In this document: piece by piece, positions 52,014 through 59,790 of the stretch
How the letters are laid out: the number at the start of each line of letters is the position of its first letter
How positions within the stretch are numbered: position 1 is the first letter of the stretch
From: an uncultured Clostridia bacterium
GTDB taxonomy: Bacteria > Bacillota > Clostridia > Christensenellales > Aristaeellaceae
Length of the DNA stretch: 59,790 bases
Direction of reading: 5' to 3'
NCBI GenBank assembly: GCA_946407745.1
Contig: CAMJPQ010000010.1
Span: 1-59,790, forward strand
The notes under the pieces: model-generated
What the model saw: the letters and a program-made list of their open reading frames with translations, nothing else
Told to the model about the DNA's origin: nothing
Database searches by the model: none
Program-made: the position numbers and the translations under genes

Positions 52014-53429
52014 ATGAAAGCCTTCATGGACCAGGACTTCCTCCTCTCCACAGAAACAGCTCAGCGCCTGTATCATGAGGTGGCTGAAAAATGCCCCATT
52101 ATCGATTACCATTGTCATCTGAACCCGAAGGAGATCTGGGAGGATCGGCGCTATGAGAATATCACCCAGGTGTGGCTGGGGGGAGATCATTACAAGTGGC
52201 GCCTCATGCGCTGCGCCGGCGTGGATGAAAAGTATATCACCGGTGACGCAAGTGATTACGAGAAGTTCTGCAAATGGGCAGAGGTTCTGGGAAAGGGCAT
52301 CGGGAATCCGCTTTATCACTGGAGTCATTTGGAACTGCAGCGGTTCTTTGGCTGGTATGGGGTGCTGAGCGCCAAGACCGCGGATGAAGTGTGGAAGGTG
52401 ACCAGTGAGAAACTGGCACAGCCCTCCTTCTCTGCACGCGGGCTGATCACGCAGAGCCATGTGGATGTGATCTGCACCACAGACGATCCTGTGGACAGCC
52501 TTGAGTATCATGAGAAGCTGGCCGCTGACCGCAGCTTTGCCACACAGGTATTGCCTGCCTGGCGCCCTGATAAGGCAATGAACATAGAAAAAGCCACATG
52601 GAAGGCTTATATCGAAGCGCTTGCAAAAGTCAGCGGCATCAATGTGACAAGCTTTGCCGCACTGAAAGAGGCGCTGTCGAACCGGATGGATTTCTTCGCA
52701 GCGCATGGCTGCTGTGTTTCTGACCACGGCATCAATTATGTTGCCTATGCTCCCGCCAGCGAAAGCACCGTAGAAGCCGTTTTCCAAAAAGGGCTCCGCG
52801 GCGAAGCGATTTCTTCTCAGGAGGAAGCTGAGTTCAAGTGCGCCTGCCTCTTCTTCCTGTCCGGCGAGTACGCAAAGCGCAACTGGGCGATGCAGCTTCA
52901 TTATGGCTGCCGTCGCGACAACAACCTGACAATGTTCGAGAAGCTCGGACCGGATACAGGCTATGATACCATTGACAACTATGCACCGGCAGGCCAGACC
53001 GCAGCCTTCCTCGGCGCACTTGAGAAAGCGGGCAGCCTGCCGCGCACGATCCTGTACAGCCTGAATCCCAACGATAACCAGGCCATCGACACGCTCTGCG
53101 GCTGCTTCCAGAACAGTGAAGCGGTCTGCAAGGTACAGCATGGCTCTGCCTGGTGGTTCAATGATCATTTCCAGGGGATGACAGATCAGCTGATTTCCTT
53201 CGCGAATCTGGGCTACCTGGCCGGCTTTGTGGGCATGCTGACAGACAGCCGCTCTTTCCTGAGTTACCCCAGGCATGAGTACTTCCGCCGCATACTTTGC
53301 CGCCTGCTGGGCGAGTGGGTGGAAGACGGCCGCTTCCCTGCTGATTTCGATATCCTTTCCGATATTGTGAAGGGCGTCAGCGTCGAAAATGCGCGCAAGT
53401 ACTTCGGTTTAAAAAACAAAGAAGTATAA
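52014..53429 (+). CDS. uxaC: Glucuronate isomerase
   Basis: A 471-residue enzyme converting D-glucuronate to D-fructuronate and D-galacturonate to tagaturonate, the entry step of hexuronate breakdown. The N-terminal FMDQDFLLSTETAQRLYHEVA and the metal-site IIDYHCHLNPKEI are family signatures; GWYGVL and DHGINYV-type blocks follow, and the C-terminal ENARKYFGL is typical. AAAGGAG lies before ATG 52014. No uxuA, uxuB or kdgK gene is next to it in the window. Confidence 0.95.
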   Translation: MKAFMDQDFLLSTETAQRLYHEVAEKCPIIDYHCHLNPKEIWEDRRYENITQVWLGGDHYKWRLMRCAGVDEKYITGDASDYEKFCKWAEVLGKGIGNPLYHWSHLELQRFFGWYGVLSAKTADEVWKVTSEKLAQPSFSARGLITQSHVDVICTTDDPVDSLEYHEKLAADRSFATQVLPAWRPDKAMNIEKATWKAYIEALAKVSGINVTSFAALKEALSNRMDFFAAHGCCVSDHGINYVAYAPASESTVEAVFQKGLRGEAISSQEEAEFKCACLFFLSGEYAKRNWAMQLHYGCRRDNNLTMFEKLGPDTGYDTIDNYAPAGQTAAFLGALEKAGSLPRTILYSLNPNDNQAIDTLCGCFQNSEAVCKVQHGSAWWFNDHFQGMTDQLISFANLGYLAGFVGMLTDSRSFLSYPRHEYFRRILCRLLGEWVEDGRFPADFDILSDIVKGVSVENARKYFGLKNKEV

Positions 53430-53476
53430 TCGCAGCAGCACCGGGAGTCCATTCCGGAAGACACGATAATCCGCGT

Positions 53477-53524
53477 AATACAGAAAGCAGGCTGTTCTTT
53501 AAAAGGCAGCCTGCTTTCTGTATT
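53477..53524. terminator. Perfect 18-bp inverted repeat after uxaC
   Basis: Arms 53477-53494 and 53507-53524 are fully complementary around a 12-base loop. It lies 47 bases after the uxaC stop. No T-run follows the stem, but the outer arm is A/T rich (CTTTCTGTATT), so it may work as a terminator or as an RNA-stabilising hairpin. Confidence 0.7.
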
Positions 53525-53565
53525 GTGGATACACGTTTACTGATGATGCCGTCACAAAACAAAAC

Positions 53566-53595
53566 CGTCTGCAGGAAAGCTGACTCCTGCAGACG
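53566..53595 (-). terminator. Terminator of the spc ribosomal operon
   Basis: Arms CGTCTGCAGGA and TCCTGCAGACG (11 bp, perfect) with an 8-base loop; on the minus strand it is followed by GTTTTGTTTTG. It starts 18 bases after the rpmJ stop. Confidence 0.88.
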
Positions 53596-53612
53596 ATGTT
53601 GTGCTGATTAAA

Positions 53613-53741
<129 letters not shown>

Positions 53742-53757
53742 TTATAATCATATGGGG

Positions 53758-53979
53758 TCAGTTCTTGCTGCGCCAGGTGATCCGACCGCGGGTCAAATCA
53801 TAGGGCGAAAGCTCGACAGTGACTCTGTCTCCGGGATAGATGCGAATGAAATTCTGCCGCATTTTTCCGGAGATATGCGCCATAATCTGGTGGCCGTTGG
53901 ACAACTCAACCCGGAACATGGCGTTCGGAAGGGCCTCCACGACCTTTCCATCAAATTCAATGACGTCGTCTTTGGACAA
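53758..53979 (-). CDS. infA: Translation initiation factor IF-1
   Basis: A 73-residue OB-fold protein that binds the ribosomal A site during initiation. [33 protein letters not shown] and [21 protein letters not shown] match IF-1 throughout. It lies four bases after the KOW protein and 31 before rpmJ. Confidence 0.97.
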   Translation of the reverse strand: MSKDDVIEFDGKVVEALPNAMFRVELSNGHQIMAHISGKMRQNFIRIYPGDRVTVELSPYDLTRGRITWRSKN

Positions 53980-53983
53980 GTTT

Positions 53984-54307
53984 TCAGTCCTCCTTGCACA
54001 GGGGCTCCTTCAGCCCATAGCCATTTGCCTCAAGAAAAGAACGAATATCGCTGTCCTTCAGGCAATTTTGCTGCGCCAGTGTGTCCAGCGCATCCATGCG
54101 CAGCGGTAAGGCCTTTAAGTGTTTGATCTTTTTCTTTTTTAGGTGATCCAGCCTTCGCGTCGCTCCGTCACAGACCACCACATAACCGGAATCACCGATA
54201 CTGTTCACCTGGCCGATCAACTGCATGACGATGAAGCAGCGGTTTCTGTCGCGGCCCTGTGTGGATCGCACTACACGGCCTCGTTCAAAGGGGATAGGCT
54301 TGAACAT
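53984..54307 (-). CDS. KOW-domain RNA-binding protein (L14e-like)
   Basis: A 107-residue protein with an N-terminal KOW-like SH3 barrel: [20 protein letters not shown], then [25 protein letters not shown]. It resembles the archaeal/eukaryotic L14e-type ribosomal protein and the small KOW proteins that many Clostridia carry between map and infA. Residues 70-107 are an extra helical tail. Function is not known; RNA or ribosome binding is likely. Its ATG overlaps the map stop by one base (TGATG). Confidence 0.85.
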   Translation of the reverse strand: MFKPIPFERGRVVRSTQGRDRNRCFIVMQLIGQVNSIGDSGYVVVCDGATRRLDHLKKKKIKHLKALPLRMDALDTLAQQNCLKDSDIRSFLEANGYGLKEPLCKED

Positions 54308-55101
54308 CAGACCGTCTCCTCCTCTGAATCATAATCGGCCCAATTGAATCCGGGTAGCGTCATCAATTCCGGAAGTCGGTCAGGATAAACAGCCAGTGTG
54401 TGCTCGTAATGACTGCACAGGCTTCCGTCCAGTGTACGGATACCCCATCCGTCATCGTCTTCCTCAACCCGCCATGTGCCGGATGAGATCATGGGCTCTA
54501 TGGCGATGGTCATACCAGCGCACAGCCTTTGTCCTTTTCCGGTTCTACCGAAGTTATACACTGCCGGGTCTTCATGCATCTCACGTCCAATACCGTGTCC
54601 GGTCAAATCACGAACTACGCCATAGCCGTTCGCTTCAGCACAGGACTGTATTGCCTGTCCGATATCACCCAGTGTATTACCGGCCACAGCGTGCCTGGCT
54701 CCCTCGAAGAAGCAGCGTTCAGTTACGGCAATCAGCTTTCTTGCCTCATCAGAAATGTTGCCAATACCGACGGTGAGTGCACTATCGGCCTGCCATCCGT
54801 CCAGAATCAGACCGCAATCCAGGCTTAGTATCATACCCTCCCGCAGAATTGTGCCGTCCGATGGAATGCCATGGACAACCATATCGTCCGGGCTGGTACA
54901 CAGGCTGGCTGGAAAACCTTCATACCCCAGAAAGGAGGGAATGGCATTGCGCTGGCGGATCAATGATTCAGCAAGCTGATCCAATTCCTTTGTGGTAACT
55001 CCCGGCTGTGCCGCTTCCTTCAGCTTCTGCAGTACTTCCCACAGCAAATGGCCTGCCCTGCGCATGCAGCCGATCTGTTCCTCGTTTTTGACGGTGATCA
55101 T
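54307..55101 (-). CDS. map: Methionine aminopeptidase, type I
   Basis: A 264-residue metalloenzyme that removes the first methionine of new proteins. Metal ligands are visible: two aspartates in SLDCGLILDGWQADSALTVG, the histidine in DLTGHGIGREMHEDP, and glutamates in MTIAIEPMI and CSHYEHTLAV. No N-terminal zinc finger extension is present. It starts directly after the adk stop and is slightly longer than usual at the C-terminus. Confidence 0.95.
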   Translation of the reverse strand: MITVKNEEQIGCMRRAGHLLWEVLQKLKEAAQPGVTTKELDQLAESLIRQRNAIPSFLGYEGFPASLCTSPDDMVVHGIPSDGTILREGMILSLDCGLILDGWQADSALTVGIGNISDEARKLIAVTERCFFEGARHAVAGNTLGDIGQAIQSCAEANGYGVVRDLTGHGIGREMHEDPAVYNFGRTGKGQRLCAGMTIAIEPMISSGTWRVEEDDDGWGIRTLDGSLCSHYEHTLAVYPDRLPELMTLPGFNWADYDSEEETV

Positions 55102-55725
55102 TTAGGCTTTCAGCACCTTCATGATTTCTGCAAAAATCGCATCCATATCACCCGCGCCGTCTACCTTGTGAAGGTTTCCCTTCGCACTGTAGAAATCAAC
55201 CAGCGGCGCAGTTTGGCTGTGATAAACGCTGAGACGGTTAAGCACTGTCTCGGCTTTGTCATCCTCGCGCTGAATCAGCGGTTCACCGCACTTCTCACAT
55301 GTCGTCCGGTCGCCAAGGCGGGAGATATGATAGGTTGCGCCGCAGTTAAGGCACACGCGCCGTCCGCTGATCCGCTTCACCAGCGCGTCATCCGCAACAT
55401 CCAGCTCAACAACCTTGTCGATGGTAGCAAAGGTATCCAGCGCTTCAGCCTGAGGAACTGTGCGGGGGAAGCCATCCAGGAGGTAGCCTTCCTTACAGTC
55501 ATCCTGTGCCAGACGATCCTTTACGATGTCAATAATGACCTCATCCGGCACAAGTTTGCCGGCATCTATATAGCTCTTGGCCTTCACACCGGTCGGGGTC
55601 TGTTCTTTGATGGCGCGGCGAAGAATGTCGCCGGTGGAAATCTGAGGGATGTTCAGCGCTTCCACCACGCGCTGCGCCTGTGTGCCCTTGCCCGCTCCGG
55701 GAGGGCCCAGAAAGATAATGTTCAT
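55102..55725 (-). CDS. adk: Adenylate kinase
   Basis: A 207-residue enzyme that equalises ATP, ADP and AMP. P-loop GPPGAGKGTQAQ lies at residues 7-18; GYLLDGFPRTVPQAEAL and the zinc-type lid with cysteines in CLNCGATYHISRLGDRTTCEKCG are present. The lid cysteine quartet is typical of Gram-positive Adk. It abuts map and lies 138 bases after secY. Confidence 0.96.
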   Translation of the reverse strand: MNIIFLGPPGAGKGTQAQRVVEALNIPQISTGDILRRAIKEQTPTGVKAKSYIDAGKLVPDEVIIDIVKDRLAQDDCKEGYLLDGFPRTVPQAEALDTFATIDKVVELDVADDALVKRISGRRVCLNCGATYHISRLGDRTTCEKCGEPLIQREDDKAETVLNRLSVYHSQTAPLVDFYSAKGNLHKVDGAGDMDAIFAEIMKVLKA

Positions 55726-55761
55726 GCTGGGCTCCTTTCAGTTCAGAGTAACATACAAGCA

Positions 55762-55798
55762 GAAGAGAGAAGGGGAGGGGACTCCGCCTTCCCTCTTC
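55762..55798 (-). other. Imperfect hairpin between secY and adk
   Basis: GAAGAG, GAAGG and matching pyrimidine arms form about 12-14 bp with two or three mismatches. No T-run follows on the minus strand, so it is not a terminator; it may affect transcript processing. Confidence 0.35.
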
Positions 55799-55863
55799 AT
55801 AAAGTCCTTCAAATGGCATATCATGAAAATGAGGGTACCGGAGAATGATCTCCTCCGGAATGA

Positions 55864-57144
55864 TTACATGAATCCACCCTTCTCCACATCCATGTCAATG
55901 CCACGGATGCTCATCTCGCCCTGGATTGTGCGCACAGTTTCGAGTGCCACAGACACAGCGATGAGGATGGAACTGGCCGCGAAGGGCACGCTCGCATTCA
56001 GGCTGCGTGTAAGGAGAGACGGCACAGCAGACAGGATCGCCAGATAAAGCGCCGCGAACAGGTTCAGGCGGTTCACCACGTTCTGGAGATAGCCGGCAAT
56101 ATTCTTTCCGCGCTGACCAGGAATGGTGGCACCCTGCATGCGAAGCTGTTCAGCCTGCTGCTTGGGGTCAAAGCTGATGGATGAGTAGAAATATGTAAAT
56201 CCAATGATCAGCAGGGCAGCGATGAAGACATACAGCGGGGCACCATTGCCCATATTGACGTTCCACCAGTAAGCGAAGCTGCCGACCTCAGGATTGGGAT
56301 TCACCATCTGAATGATGGTGGAAGGGAAGGACAGGAAAGAATAGGCGAAAATCAGGGGCATAACACCGACGGATACAACCTTCAGTGTCATGCGAGTGTT
56401 CTGTCCGCCATAGACGCGGCGTCCTTTGGTCTGCTTGGCGATCTGAAGCGGAATGCGCCTCTCAGCCAGCTCGACAAAAGTGACAACCACAGTCATCAGG
56501 ATGGCGACCACGAAGATAACCAGCATGTTCACCCAGCCGGAGGTTGTGCCTGCGGCAGAAGCGCTGGTAAAACCGGAAATAATACCGTTGAACAGGTTGG
56601 AAACGATACCTACAAAGATCAGCAGAGAGATGCCGTTTCCAATGCCCTTGTCGGTGATGCGTTCACCGATCCACATTGCCAGTGCGGCACCACCAGCCAT
56701 GGAAACACCCACCAGAACGTAGTTGAACCAGCCGCTCTTGATATAGCTCAGTCCAGCTGCCAGGCCAATCGCCTGCAGCGCTGCAAGACCGACGGTCACA
56801 TAACGGGTAATGCGGGAAATCTTCTCACGGCCAGCGCCAGTCTCATCCTGCTGCAGCCGCTCCAGCGCCGGAATGGCAATGCACAGCAGCTGCATAATGA
56901 TGCTCGCATTGATGTACGGTGTAATACCCATTGCCATGATTGTCATCTGGCTGAAGGCATTACCGGTCATCATGTTGACAAGCTGTAGGAGAGGCAGGTC
57001 CATCTGTCCTGTCAGTCTGCTGGGATCAATGCCGGGTGCGGGGATAACGCCAACCAGGCGATAGAGCAGCAGCATTAGGAAGGTGTAGATGATCTTTTTG
57101 CGGAGCTCTACGGTGTTCCAAATCTTACGCAGGCTATCCAGCAT
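55864..57144 (-). CDS. secY: Protein translocase subunit SecY
   Basis: A 426-residue membrane protein with ten membrane segments that forms the protein export channel. It starts LDSLRKIWNTVELRKKIIYT, with FTYFYSSISFDPKQQAEQLR and YIGQRRGK-type loop GATIPGQRGKNIAGYL near the C-terminus; the plug region IPAPGIDPSRL is seen. ATG 57144 with GAGGTGG upstream was preferred over the longer frame from 57180, which overlaps rplO. It lies one base after the rplO stop. Confidence 0.96.
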   Translation of the reverse strand: MLDSLRKIWNTVELRKKIIYTFLMLLLYRLVGVIPAPGIDPSRLTGQMDLPLLQLVNMMTGNAFSQMTIMAMGITPYINASIIMQLLCIAIPALERLQQDETGAGREKISRITRYVTVGLAALQAIGLAAGLSYIKSGWFNYVLVGVSMAGGAALAMWIGERITDKGIGNGISLLIFVGIVSNLFNGIISGFTSASAAGTTSGWVNMLVIFVVAILMTVVVTFVELAERRIPLQIAKQTKGRRVYGGQNTRMTLKVVSVGVMPLIFAYSFLSFPSTIIQMVNPNPEVGSFAYWWNVNMGNGAPLYVFIAALLIIGFTYFYSSISFDPKQQAEQLRMQGATIPGQRGKNIAGYLQNVVNRLNLFAALYLAILSAVPSLLTRSLNASVPFAASSILIAVSVALETVRTIQGEMSIRGIDMDVEKGGFM

Positions 57145-57145
57145 A

Positions 57146-57586
57146 TCAGACCACCTCGGCTTTCCCGCCGATGGCCTCAATCTTTTCCTTGGCAGAGGCG
57201 GTGAACTTGGCGGCCTTCACGGTCAGCTTCTTAGTCAGATCGCCATTGCCCATGATTTTTACGCCGCCCAATTCCTTTTTGATGATGCCGGCGTCCTTCA
57301 GGGCCTGAGCGTCCACAGTAGCGCCATCTTCAAAAACCTCAAGGCGCTCGACGTTCACGGCGGCATAGTCAGTTCCAAAGATGTTCGTAAAGCCCTTCTT
57401 AGGCACGCGACGATACAGGGGCATCTGGCCGCCTTCAAAGCCGGGGCGCTTTCCGCCGCCGGAGCGAGCCTTGGCACCTTTGTGGCCCTTGCCGGAGGTC
57501 TTGCCCAGGCCGGAACCAACGCCGCGGCCCAACCGCTTTGCGGCGGTAGTGGCACCCTCGGCGGGATGCAGCTCGTGCAGTTTCAT
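57146..57586 (-). CDS. rplO: Ribosomal protein L15 (uL15)
   Basis: A 146-residue large-subunit protein. The N-terminus [31 protein letters not shown] and [15 protein letters not shown] are family signatures. AAAGGAGG precedes ATG 57586; the open frame upstream to 57658 is not used. It sits between rpmD and secY as usual. Confidence 0.97.
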   Translation of the reverse strand: MKLHELHPAEGATTAAKRLGRGVGSGLGKTSGKGHKGAKARSGGGKRPGFEGGQMPLYRRVPKKGFTNIFGTDYAAVNVERLEVFEDGATVDAQALKDAGIIKKELGGVKIMGNGDLTKKLTVKAAKFTASAKEKIEAIGGKAEVV

Positions 57587-57662
57587 CGGGATTCCCTCCT
57601 TTAACTGAAATCCATGTGTTGCGTATAGTGCGACAGGGGAGGAGAAAACCTCCTCCAATCGC

Positions 57663-57845
57663 TTATTCGTTAACTTCTTCTACCTTCACCATGTGCTTCA
57701 CGGCGAAGATCTGTCCGCGAACACAGGGATTGTCGGGCTGAAGCACGCTGTGACCTACTTTGCGCAGTCCCAGCGCGGCCACGGTTGCCTTGTGCTTGGG
57801 CAGAGAGGCAATCGGAGATTTCACCAGAGTAATCTTAAGCTTCAT
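57663..57845 (-). CDS. rpmD: Ribosomal protein L30 (uL30)
   Basis: A 60-residue large-subunit protein. [20 protein letters not shown] and [22 protein letters not shown] match bacterial L30. It lies 14 bases after rpsE and 76 before rplO, in standard spc order. Confidence 0.97.
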   Translation of the reverse strand: MKLKITLVKSPIASLPKHKATVAALGLRKVGHSVLQPDNPCVRGQIFAVKHMVKVEEVNE

Positions 57846-57859
57846 CTCTAATTTCCTCC

Positions 57860-58357
57860 TTACCCGAGAATATCTTCCACGCTCTTGCCGCGCATCTTCG
57901 CTACCTGTTCTGGGCTGCGAAGGAGCTTAAGCGCTTCAACGGTTGCCTTGGCAACATTGACAGGATTGCCAGTACCAAAGGTCTTAGTGCGGATGTCCTT
58001 TACACCGGCCATTTCAAGCACAGCACGGGCAGCACCGCCGGCGATAACGCCAGTGCCTTCCGGAGCCGGCATCAAAACAACCTTGGCAGTGGAGAAGTAA
58101 CCGGTCACACCGTGCGGAATGGTTGAACCGGCCAGCGGCACAGTCACCATAGACTTCTTAGCATCCTCGGTTGCCTTGCGGATCGCCTCAGGCACTTCAA
58201 CCGCCTTGCCCATACCGGCGCCAACGCGGCCCTGCTCGTCACCCACAACTACGAGAGCGGAGAAACGCGCATTGCGACCGCCTTTTACGGTCTTGGACAC
58301 GCGATTGAGAGATACCATGCGGTCCTTGAATTCACTCTGCTGTTCAAAGCGTTGCAT
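57860..58357 (-). CDS. rpsE: Ribosomal protein S5 (uS5)
   Basis: A 165-residue small-subunit protein important for decoding accuracy. [20 protein letters not shown] with the double-stranded RNA-binding fold and [22 protein letters not shown] match S5; the C-terminal end is of normal length. Confidence 0.97.
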   Translation of the reverse strand: MQRFEQQSEFKDRMVSLNRVSKTVKGGRNARFSALVVVGDEQGRVGAGMGKAVEVPEAIRKATEDAKKSMVTVPLAGSTIPHGVTGYFSTAKVVLMPAPEGTGVIAGGAARAVLEMAGVKDIRTKTFGTGNPVNVAKATVEALKLLRSPEQVAKMRGKSVEDILG

Positions 58358-58377
58358 TGTTCGTGTGTCCTCCTCTC

Positions 58378-58746
58378 TCAGAAGTCGAGACCGGCTTCGC
58401 GGGCGCCAGCGGCTACCTCGGCCACACGGCCGCTGTAGACATAGCCGCCACGGTCAAAGACCACAGCCTTAATGCCGGCCTGCAGAGCGCGCTCACCCAG
58501 CGTCTTGCCCACCAGCTTCGCCGCGCCCTTCTTGTCCAGTTCATCGAACTGAGCTTTCATGGCCGGCTCCAAGGTAGATGCAGCGCAAAGGGTTGTGCCC
58601 TTGGTGTCATCGATAATCTGAGCCTGAATGTGCTTGTTGCTGCGATAAACGGAAAGACGCGGCATCTCGGGGGTACCGCTGATCTTTTTGCGGACGCGGG
58701 CATGGCGGATCTCGCGGATCTCGTTGCGGTCACGCTTATGGAACAT
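58378..58746 (-). CDS. rplR: Ribosomal protein L18 (uL18)
   Basis: A 122-residue protein that binds 5S r[23 protein letters not shown] and [20 protein letters not shown] are conserved; the order between rplF and rpsE is standard. Confidence 0.97.
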   Translation of the reverse strand: MFHKRDRNEIREIRHARVRKKISGTPEMPRLSVYRSNKHIQAQIIDDTKGTTLCAASTLEPAMKAQFDELDKKGAAKLVGKTLGERALQAGIKAVVFDRGGYVYSGRVAEVAAGAREAGLDF

Positions 58747-58764
58747 ATGCAGTCACTCCCTCTC

Positions 58765-59313
58765 TTACTTCTTACCGGTCTTGCCTTCCTTGCGGCGGAT
58801 GTGCTCACCCTGGTACTTGATGCCCTTGCCCAGATAAGGCTCAGGCTTACGGATGGCACGGATATCCGCTGCGAGGTTGCCGACTACCTGCTTGTCAGAT
58901 CCTTTGACCACAATTGTGGTGTCGTTCGGAGTCTCGAAGGTCACTCCCTCCGGGGCCTGAAGAATGACAGGATGTGAGAAGCCGATCGCGATATTGATGG
59001 ACTTACCGCCGTTTTCAGCCTTCGCCTTATAGCCGGTACCCACCATTTCAAGTGTCTTGGTGAAGCCGTCGGTTACGCCAACGACCATGTTGTGCACAAG
59101 CGCGCGATACAGTCCGTGCATGGCCCTGTGCTCTTTGTCCTCGGAGTGGCGCTCAAGAGTAATGATATTACTCTCGCTTTTTACAGTGATGGACGGATTG
59201 ACCTGCTGACTCATCGTTCCCTTGGGGCCCTTGACTGTCACCAGGTTTGTGTCACTGACCGTCACCGTCACGCCTGCCGGGACAGGAATCGGAAGTCTTC
59301 CGATACGAGACAT
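58765..59313 (-). CDS. rplF: Ribosomal protein L6 (uL6)
   Basis: A 182-residue large-subunit protein. It starts MSRIGRLPIPVPAGVTVTV; KGPKGTMSQ and the C-terminal RKPEPYLGKGIKYQGEHIRR are L6 signatures, the last contacting the sarcin-ricin loop region of 23S rRNA. Confidence 0.97.
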   Translation of the reverse strand: MSRIGRLPIPVPAGVTVTVSDTNLVTVKGPKGTMSQQVNPSITVKSESNIITLERHSEDKEHRAMHGLYRALVHNMVVGVTDGFTKTLEMVGTGYKAKAENGGKSINIAIGFSHPVILQAPEGVTFETPNDTTIVVKGSDKQVVGNLAADIRAIRKPEPYLGKGIKYQGEHIRRKEGKTGKK

Positions 59314-59350
59314 TTCTTACACCTCCATTGTCCTTGTCAAGCGTGATAGC

Positions 59351-59755
59351 TTACCAGATATAGGCCAGAACTTCGCCGCCAATCTCCTGCTTGCGAGCTT
59401 CGCGGTCAGTCATCAGGCCCTTGCTGGTAGACACGATAGCAATACCCAGACCGCCAAGAACCTTCGGCAGCTCTTCACATTTAGCATAAACGCGCAGACC
59501 GGGCTTTGAAATGCGCTTCAGGCCGGCAATCGCAGGAACGGTCTTATTCGGACCGGTGTATTTCAGAGCGATTTTGATTTCGCCCTGCAGGCTGTCCTTA
59601 ATGAAGTCCACGGACTTGACATAGCCTTCATTCAAGAGAATTTTCGCAATCGCCTTCTTGGTATTGCTGGCGGGCAGCACTACCGCGTCATGCCTGGCGA
59701 CCTGCGCATTGCGGATGCGGGTGAGCATATCGGCAATGGGATCATTCACAACCAT
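59351..59755 (-). CDS. rpsH: Ribosomal protein S8 (uS8)
   Basis: A 134-residue small-subunit protein that binds the central domain of 16S rRNA and in other bacteria also represses the spc operon. [19 protein letters not shown] and [22 protein letters not shown] are family signatures. AAGGAGG precedes the ATG. Confidence 0.97.
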   Translation of the reverse strand: MVVNDPIADMLTRIRNAQVARHDAVVLPASNTKKAIAKILLNEGYVKSVDFIKDSLQGEIKIALKYTGPNKTVPAIAGLKRISKPGLRVYAKCEELPKVLGGLGIAIVSTSKGLMTDREARKQEIGGEVLAYIW

Positions 59756-59784
59756 GATGGAACCTCCTTCCGTTTTCTCCCCGC

Positions 59785-59790
59785 TTACCA
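59785..59790 (-). CDS. rpsN: Last codons of rpsN (ribosomal protein S14), partial
   Basis: On the minus strand the window edge reads TGG TAA, a tryptophan followed by a stop, 29 bases before the rpsH start. Type Z S14 proteins end in KASW, and rpsN normally comes just before rpsH, so this is the end of that gene. Only the last codon is in the window. Confidence 0.6.
   Translation of the reverse strand, partial: W

Overview
The window is a chromosomal segment of a Gram-positive, low-to-mid GC bacterium, most likely a Clostridia-class Firmicute, possibly an uncultured gut lineage. This rests on strong Shine-Dalgarno sites, GTG and TTG starts, SigA-like promoters, CdaA/YbbR c-di-AMP genes, DegV, YitT and PucR families, and the spc ribosomal operon order. 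Species assignment from sequence alone is an inference. No rRNA, tRNA, CRISPR array or intact insertion sequence was seen.

Positions 1-1160 are visibly AT-richer and look like the edge of a mobile or phage-derived patch: the end of a CHAP-type peptidoglycan hydrolase and a frameshifted small membrane-anchored protein with a strong terminator. From 1311 comes a secreted transglutaminase/leucine-rich-repeat protein, a serine hydrolase, a HAD phosphatase and a DacA-type carboxypeptidase. Convergent to these (7786-11248) lie a pseudouridine synthase, an acyltransferase, an Mrp ATPase and a small HTH regulator. Then come a YbhN-like flippase and an MrfA/YprA-like helicase on the plus strand, and recO, an aconitase-family hydratase, a GT2 glycosyltransferase and an m5C methyltransferase on the minus strand, with surE diverging.

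Positions 21331-29824 are a long minus-strand block: PucR-type regulator, S41 protease, glyA, cdaA, ybbR, an unknown membrane protein, an RsmF-like methyltransferase, and two O6-alkylguanine repair-family genes. From a near-consensus promoter at 29995 the plus strand carries exopolysaccharide genes (sugar transferase, nucleotidyltransferase, galE), then the most unusual part: a 625-residue protein with a possible degenerate tubulin-like N-terminus and coiled coil, next to a 1089-residue protein with an actin/Hsp70-fold (ASKHA) ATPase signature, followed in the same run by YitT, TrmH-family and VanZ-family genes.

Positions 41013-53429 hold ridA, a two-component system followed by a small alarmone synthetase, then a housekeeping run dxs, tlyA, a PLP decarboxylase, a HAD-phosphatase/thymidylate kinase fusion and mnmA, then degV and uxaC. 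From 53613 to the end, on the minus strand, is the distal spc operon: the last codons of rpsN, then rpsH, rplF, rplR, rpsE, rpmD, rplO, secY, adk, map, a KOW-domain protein, infA and rpmJ. It ends at a strong terminator, so the usual rpsM-rpsK-rpoA-rplQ genes are not adjacent. Every convergent gene junction carries a clear hairpin terminator.
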